Shown in pieces: positions 17,947 through 22,414 of a stretch of DNA of 22,414 nt (position 1 is its first letter; the number at the start of each line of letters is the position of its first letter). Source of the stretch: Spongospora subterranea (lineage: Eukaryota; Endomyxa; Phytomyxea; Plasmodiophorida; Plasmodiophoridae); NCBI GenBank assembly GCA_900404475.1, contig OUQQ01000433.1, positions 1-22,414 of the forward strand, given 5' to 3'. The notes under the pieces are model-generated. The model did not search any database. It was not told the DNA's origin and saw nothing but the letters and a program-made list of their open reading frames with translations. The position numbers and the translations under genes are program-made.

Positions 17947-18642
17947 TCATCGTACTGGACAATCATCCATTATTAGTATTGATGATTGCTCAGGCTCGAT
18001 ATCAAATTTTGCCATCGACACTGATGGGTCCTTTCGAAATAGCAAAAGGAGTTTGTTTCTGTCGGTTGCAGGTATCTTAGAACGTGTATATGCACTGCAA
18101 TTCTCAAAGTTGCTTAGCTTGTTGCACCTGCTTGCCGGGGTCGGTTCTGTTCTGCAACCCAATACCAGGACTCGGCTCAGCATCCCTAAAATAGGACCCG
18201 GCACTGCAGCATTTCTAGGTGAAAACTTCGACAAGGCTACTTTGGATGGGCGATGGTTAACCACCCACAAAACCATTAAGAAAGGTTGCCGGATTTGCGA
18301 TAGGACGGCGACTCGAATAATTTGGGTGGCATGAGCCCAACTGTCCCCAGAATAAGAGACGTTAGATACCGGATCATTGACAAGAAATGCCGGGCATTTG
18401 CATCCATAGGTTGGGCCCAGGGAGCGATCGCGACTCAGCGGTTGTTGACTGGCAAGTCTATTCACTGCACTATCAACAGCCCACGTCGCATCTGCTAGTG
18501 TCGCGATCGCTCCTAAGATCAACCGACGGATGTAAATGCCCGGTATCTGGCGTCTGTTTTTCTGGGGACAGTGATCGTTGTTAACGGTCCAAAGAGAAAC
18601 TCCACATAATCGTGAAAAGATGGACCCATAACTGAGAGCCAT
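17947..18642 (-). CDS. Orphan ORF of 231 codons, doubtful
   Basis: Uninterrupted minus-strand ORF from ATG 18640-18642 to a stop at 17947; long for chance in DNA of this composition. No recognised domain; the composition is mixed with scattered Cys and Pro. An imperfect inverted repeat (18341-18571) sits within it, and the plus strand also shows long open stretches (for example 18053-18334), which weakens the case. It could be a real orphan gene, a captured gene fragment or degraded transposon sequence. Confidence 0.3.
   Translation of the reverse strand: MALSYGSIFSRLCGVSLWTVNNDHCPQKNRRQIPGIYIRRLILGAIATLADATWAVDSAVNRLASQQPLSRDRSLGPTYGCKCPAFLVNDPVSNVSYSGDSWAHATQIIRVAVLSQIRQPFLMVLWVVNHRPSKVALSKFSPRNAAVPGPILGMLSRVLVLGCRTEPTPASRCNKLSNFENCSAYTRSKIPATDRNKLLLLFRKDPSVSMAKFDIEPEQSSILIMDDCPVR
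18341..18571. repeat. Diverged inverted repeat, 94/72-bp arms
   Basis: 18341-18434 and 18500-18571 pair as reverse complements with substitutions and an insertion of about 20 bp in the left arm; the spacer is 65 bp. Shared blocks include CTGTCCCCAGAA, GGGCATTT, CATCC and GGAGCGATCGCGAC. Read in equivalent directions the arms give related peptides (SRSLGPTYGCKCP and SRSLLRSTDGCKCP). Confidence 0.8.
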
Positions 18643-18843
18643 ATTCACCCCATTGAATGGCAATTTCTTCAACAGGTTGATGCCCAGAACTGCTTATTAA
18701 AGAAGCAGGGGGCGGAATACGATCTCAAGGCAGGAGAGCGATTGGTCGTTTAGTGGTTGGTTAGCCAATGCCCAGCTAAAGTACCCTTGTCGAGTTTTAA
18801 CCCAGAAATGCTCAAGCTGTTGAAGGGAGATTAGCCGAAGTCG

Positions 18844-19101
18844 ATGAACAATGGCCGTTGCTTTTTTTTTGCAGTTCGAGATGTCAATGCCTTTTACCAA
18901 GGGAAACATGTGAAAACGCGATCGTTAATCGAGGATCCTGTTGCCAAGGCACGCCTGAAATACTTGAGATGTCAGCCCAATCGAGTTATGCCATGGCTTC
19001 TCATTTTCAAAATGCGTTGGCAAAAATCGTTGATCCATCGACCACCTGATTGGTATCAATGGTATCCACAAAAGGTCAGCAAACCCTCACCAATCCATTG
19101 A
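18844..19101 (+). pseudogene. Possible transposase N-terminal fragment
   Basis: 85-codon ORF. A pyrimidine run ending TTGCAG at about 18865-18876 could be a splice acceptor. It contains YQGKHVKTRSLIEDPVAKAR followed by KYLRCQPNRV, reminiscent of the region (GKH.KT.SLLED..V......LR) seen ahead of the catalytic domain in some DDE transposase-like proteins. No catalytic motif follows. The assignment is a resemblance from memory and weak. Confidence 0.3.
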
Positions 19102-20212
19102 CCCACGAGAATTTGCTCAGACAGATATTTTGCCATCGGGTAAATAACGAAACGAGATCGTCGCCACATGATTGATGGGTTCCCAACCCGCATCTCGCCG
19201 ATTGATCAAAGAGGTATCGAGGTCGAAAGTTCCTTGGGCGATGCGGCGATGGTTCACTCACTGCCTTGGTGAGTACCCTGATGGCTAAAAGTAGACCCGT
19301 CTGTGGATTTTGCAGCGGTGACTATGCTAGATTTAGTCGTGGGCGACATGTATTGTTCCAACTTCACTTACTATATAATTCGTTAGTTCTATACAGTAGG
19401 AAGCGTGTCTCTATCGACACTACAATCCTTGATTGCTCAAAACACAATTCTGGCGTTCCGTCCATTGGAGTAGGACTCGTTCTTACACTGTTTGGTTTAC
19501 AGGTAGATTGCCTTTGACAGCAGCAGCCTTAACCAATGTACAAGACTTGACGATGACCCAGAAAAAAAGTCATCGTTGATATCATGAGCTGAAGGCGATA
19601 ACAAATTGGAATAGGGGATGGGTGGTAGGAAATTTTGAGAATCAAATAGGGGGTCTCAGGAAATAGTCGATAGGGGAAGTAAAAACAAATTACAGTCAAC
19701 TTTACTCAACGCCTTTCTGGCGACGAACCCATTTTTGGTGCAAATTCAATAATTATTGGGGATTGCAGGTTAGTGTTGTTTGAGTCACAACCGAATACTA
19801 TCACCCCAAGTCGCGGCTACTGTATAACGATTGGCATTCACTGCTATCGCCTTTGTTACCGCCAATGCTGCTCGCGAAGATGCGAAACTTTCCCCAATCA
19901 CATAGTAGGAGTTTGAGGACAAGATGAATAAACAAGGGAAATTGGCGCCGACCTCGTCTGTCGTTTATTTGAGTTTGATATGATGCGAACAGATTATAAT
20001 ATCACATTCATGATCCCATCCATCACACCACGGCGCCACTAGAACAACTGCAGAAGGGCGTTTTTCTGCGCGTAACCCCTAATGTAATACAGGTGGGGGA
20101 GTGTGGACAGGGGACTGGTGGTGACATTAACGATAACGAGGATATGAGTGGTGTGATTCGACTGGGATAAACGGGTCATTATAATCTGATATCGGGATTG
20201 GGACGTACTCTC
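19102..20212. other. Long spacer without a recognised gene
   Basis: Only short ORFs (for example 19266-19517, 83 codons without resemblance). No tRNA, rRNA or repeat array noticed. The last part presumably contains the promoter of the seven-TM gene that starts at 20213. Confidence 0.4.
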
Positions 20213-22047
20213 ATGATAATCATTCGCTATCTCACCGCCTTCCTCATTATCAATGGGATCGTGTCCGGCGAGAAGTTCATGTATACCAACGAGAAGGTCG
20301 CGGAGGGTTCCATAGCTGATTATAGCCTGTCGTTGATATCCCCTAATGCCGATGAATTTGCATATATTGATGCCAAAATCGACGTTGATCGGGGTGTCAA
20401 TAAGAACCCAGTATCCATAGCCATCATTTCTATCAAACCTAGCAATCTTCCGTTGATAAATGATGCCATCGGAGTTAAGCTGGATGGTGGTGGAAGGGCC
20501 TTATGGTACTCGCCATTGATATCTTCATTAACCACAAATCTAATATTCTCTGTAGTTGTAATGATGCGCTAATCTCTGCTGCTAAATGCCAAAACAAGGG
20601 TCATTTTATATTTGATCAGTCATTGGTTGACATCTATGTAGACGACATAGTCAACTCATCTACATCAACTTGGGAAAATCATTCTCAACCTAAAAATACG
20701 GGATACGCCATCTGGTTAATCGGAGATTGCACAGATCCAGGTCTAAACCATGAAGCCCTGACTTTTTCTGGTTACATATCAGTTAAGCATAACTACGGGA
20801 TGCTTTCTCCTGTAGATTATCAGTATCTACCTTTCTATCAGTACTTGATGATATCCTATGTCTCCTTTGCCGTCATTTGGGCAATCGTCAATTATAGGTA
20901 CCGGTCTCAGATAATGCAAGTTCAGCAGTGCATTTTCTGTGTTCTGGCTCTTTGCTGTATTGAGATGGTGTCTTGGTACCTCTTCTACTCCTCCTTCAAC
21001 GTTTATGGAGTTCGTCAGAGTGTCCCTTTTTCTTTATCTCTCATTACGTCATCTATTCGTGGGGCTGTTTCTCGAATGCTCGTCGTTGCTGTGGCCATGG
21101 GTTTTGGTGTTTCGAAACCATCTTGTATTGAATCATCTTGTTCTTGTGGTGATTGTTAATTTGTTAACTCTAGTAGGACAATCCAAGTGGCGCGTACTCA
21201 CTGCCGGTGCTATATATATGATTTTGTGAGTGTTCAATCATTATTTGGTAATCGGCATTGGCGATTTATTACGGTGATGAAATTTTAGGGAAGCGTTGCT
21301 GCTGCTCAAACAACACATTTTTGTTAATCGCAGTTCCTCTCCACCTTCCCAAGGCTTGATACTTCTGACCCTTCCAGTTTTATTTATGGATTCCATCTTC
21401 TATTGGTGGATATGTGAGATATTTTTAACCTTGCAGCCATCATTCCGGGTTTTAAAGTTGTGATTTGTCAGTCGTATCATTGGCAGACACACTCGAAGAT
21501 TTGAAAGCTCGACGGCAGCCGGCCAAGTATTCCCATATGAGGTCGTTTGCTGCACTGCTATTCGGGTCCCTAGCTGTAGTGACAATGTTTTGTATTGTTC
21601 GCATGTGAGTTGCGTATGCTTTTCCAAAAAAAAAGTCGCTAAAGCGTTTTATCGTAGCTATGTGGTGCAGCATGATCTACAGTATTCAAATTGGAAATGG
21701 ATGTTCCTCCTTTTCGACGGTCCGTCTGCTGGCTCTGGATTAACAAATTGTAACAAAAATTGTCAGGGTTTGCACAGCTCGTGTACTTGGGTGTGCTTCT
21801 AGGTATCGCCGTTCTGTGGCGGCCAGGTCCAAATAGCCGATCTATCGCATACGCAGAACAAATTGCTCAAAATGATTTTGACGATGAGTTCGAATTGGAC
21901 CTCAAAGTAAATACTACTGTTCCGTATTTTGATTAACAATGTCATACGATCATGCTATAGGATGGAGCTGAAAGCCCAGCGCTCGGCAAACGCCGAGAAT
22001 TGAGTCAGTTTGGCCTTGGAATTGACGAAGATGATGATGATATTTAA
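20213..22047 (+). CDS. TMEM87/PTM1/GPR107-type seven-TM protein, eight exons
   Basis: Complete spliced gene, 486 aa. Exons: 20213-20505, 20556-21124, 21174-21225, 21289-21413, 21472-21604, 21658-21719, 21767-21906, 21961-22047; introns 47-63 nt, all GT-AG, all phases consistent. The ATG at 20213 begins a signal peptide (MIIIRYLTAFLIINGIVSG). A luminal domain of about 165 residues follows, then seven TM segments from about residue 188. Family signatures (Lung_7-TM_R/GOST): LPFYQYLMISYVSFAVIW, EMVSWYLFY, AVSRMLVVAVAMGFGVSKP, LPVLFMDSIFYWWIFVSL, LEDLKARRQ and VLWRPGPNSRS near the end, then an acidic tail (DEDDDDI). Relatives sit in Golgi/endosomal membranes and act in protein trafficking. The unspliced reading loses FYWWIF; splicing 21414-21471 restores it, which supports the model. 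An AATAAA at 22067-22072 is a likely polyadenylation signal. Confidence 0.93.
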
Positions 22048-22066
22048 AATGGTTAGTTGACATGGT

Positions 22067-22072
22067 AATAAA
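22067..22072 (+). terminator. Likely polyadenylation signal AATAAA
   Basis: Canonical AATAAA 20 bp after the stop codon of the seven-TM gene, in the 45-bp gap to the stop codon of the opposing gene. If used, the mRNA tail would overlap the LMBD2-like gene's 3' end. Confidence 0.5.
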
Positions 22073-22092
22073 GAAATAATAACTACATAAAT

Positions 22093-22414
22093 TTATGGTG
22101 ATCCATGACTTTGGCCTAACTGCAGATAACCTCCCGCTACCGTCCTGTTAGATATAATATTACGCGCTCGTTTTCGACGTTGCCTCCGAACCAGTGATTC
22201 CCCTTCGGCAACGATTTGATCTGACCCAGGACCGTTTTCTTCAAATCTAATCAAGTTTCAGAGCAGATTGCAAATCTCATAATGTGGCCTACTGGCTAAT
22301 CTGCAGAAGGCGTAGCAAACGTCCATACAGATTGCACCCAGTAACAAGACAGAGCACCGATATCACGACGGGGACGAATAAATTAAATTTTTGACCTAAT
22401 GCGACATTGATGAG
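22093..22414 (-). CDS. LMBR1 domain-containing protein 2-like, C-terminal part
   Basis: 3' part of a gene that runs off the window's right edge. Exons 22293-22414 (open to the edge) and 22093-22246, with a 46-nt GT-AG intron in consistent phase; stop at 22093-22095. The upstream exon encodes GQKFNLFVPVVISVLCLVTG and then LYGRLLRLLQ, the last TM segment and following motif of LMBD2-type proteins (FN...P..L....LFN.YGR.L). The last exon has GSDQIVAEGESLVRRQRRKR, matching the family's acidic stretch followed by EG..L+RRERR. These are multi-pass membrane proteins of poorly known function. Only about 91 residues are visible, so the subfamily call is tentative. Confidence 0.7.

Noticed and set aside
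21414..21459. Two 23-nt mini-introns in the seven-TM gene (21414-21436 and 21449-21471)
   Set aside because: A single 58-nt intron over the same stretch restores the conserved FYWWIF motif and fits the other intron lengths.
1..22414. CRISPR arrays, tRNA or rRNA genes, bacterial operons
   Set aside because: No short regularly spaced repeats, no convincing tRNA boxes and no rRNA-like sequence; spliced genes rule out a bacterial origin.

Overview
The window is from an intron-rich nuclear genome of a eukaryote, most likely a small protist or other microbial eukaryote. The evidence is a set of widely conserved eukaryotic genes (SLC35B-type nucleotide-sulfate/sugar transporter, THOC7, RING protein, MTFP1, TMEM87/PTM1-type seven-TM protein, LMBD2-like protein). 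They can be assembled in frame only by removing very short GT-AG introns (about 45-122 nt). I cannot name the species. The chromodomain gypsy element and the non-LTR reverse transcriptase remind me of elements in oomycete and plasmodiophorid-like genomes, but that is only an impression.

Layout. 1-4830 is a transposon graveyard: decayed Ty1/copia pol pieces (one + strand copy, one tail-to-tail - strand copy, one more fragment), an unidentified ORF cluster, and a 5'-truncated Tc1/mariner-like transposase that appears twice around a single N. 5094-8387 is a gene island on the minus strand: a nine-exon SLC35B3-like transporter, a three-copy 94-bp tandem repeat, a small unrecognised spliced gene and a calmodulin-like protein with degenerate EF-hands. 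8388-8846 is a promoter-like spacer with two E2F-consensus-like sites. 8847-14263 is again mobile-element debris: a gypsy element (gag, zinc knuckle, protease, RT, chromodomain) ending at a second N flanked by a 203-bp duplication, then two opposed copies of a non-LTR reverse transcriptase, then unrecognised coding-like sequence with a 40-bp inverted repeat.

14591-17582 is a compact gene island: THOC7 (+), a coiled-coil RING protein (+), a possible small secreted protein (+) and MTFP1 (-). 17583-20212 holds a diverged inverted repeat, an orphan ORF, a possible transposase fragment and otherwise nothing I can name. 20213-22414 carries an eight-exon TMEM87/GPR107-type gene (+) with its 3' end only 45 bp from the 3' end of an LMBD2-like gene (-) that runs out of the window.

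Functionally the intact genes are unrelated housekeeping functions (Golgi/ER transport, mRNA export, ubiquitylation, mitochondrial shape, membrane trafficking), with no operon logic. No clear new multi-gene system was found. The most interesting signals are a possible recursive-splice or newly duplicated intron in the SLC35B gene, the repeated occurrence of opposed (fold-back) duplications in the transposon-rich parts, the calcium-ligand-free calmodulin-like protein, and two N positions that look like unmerged contig overlaps.
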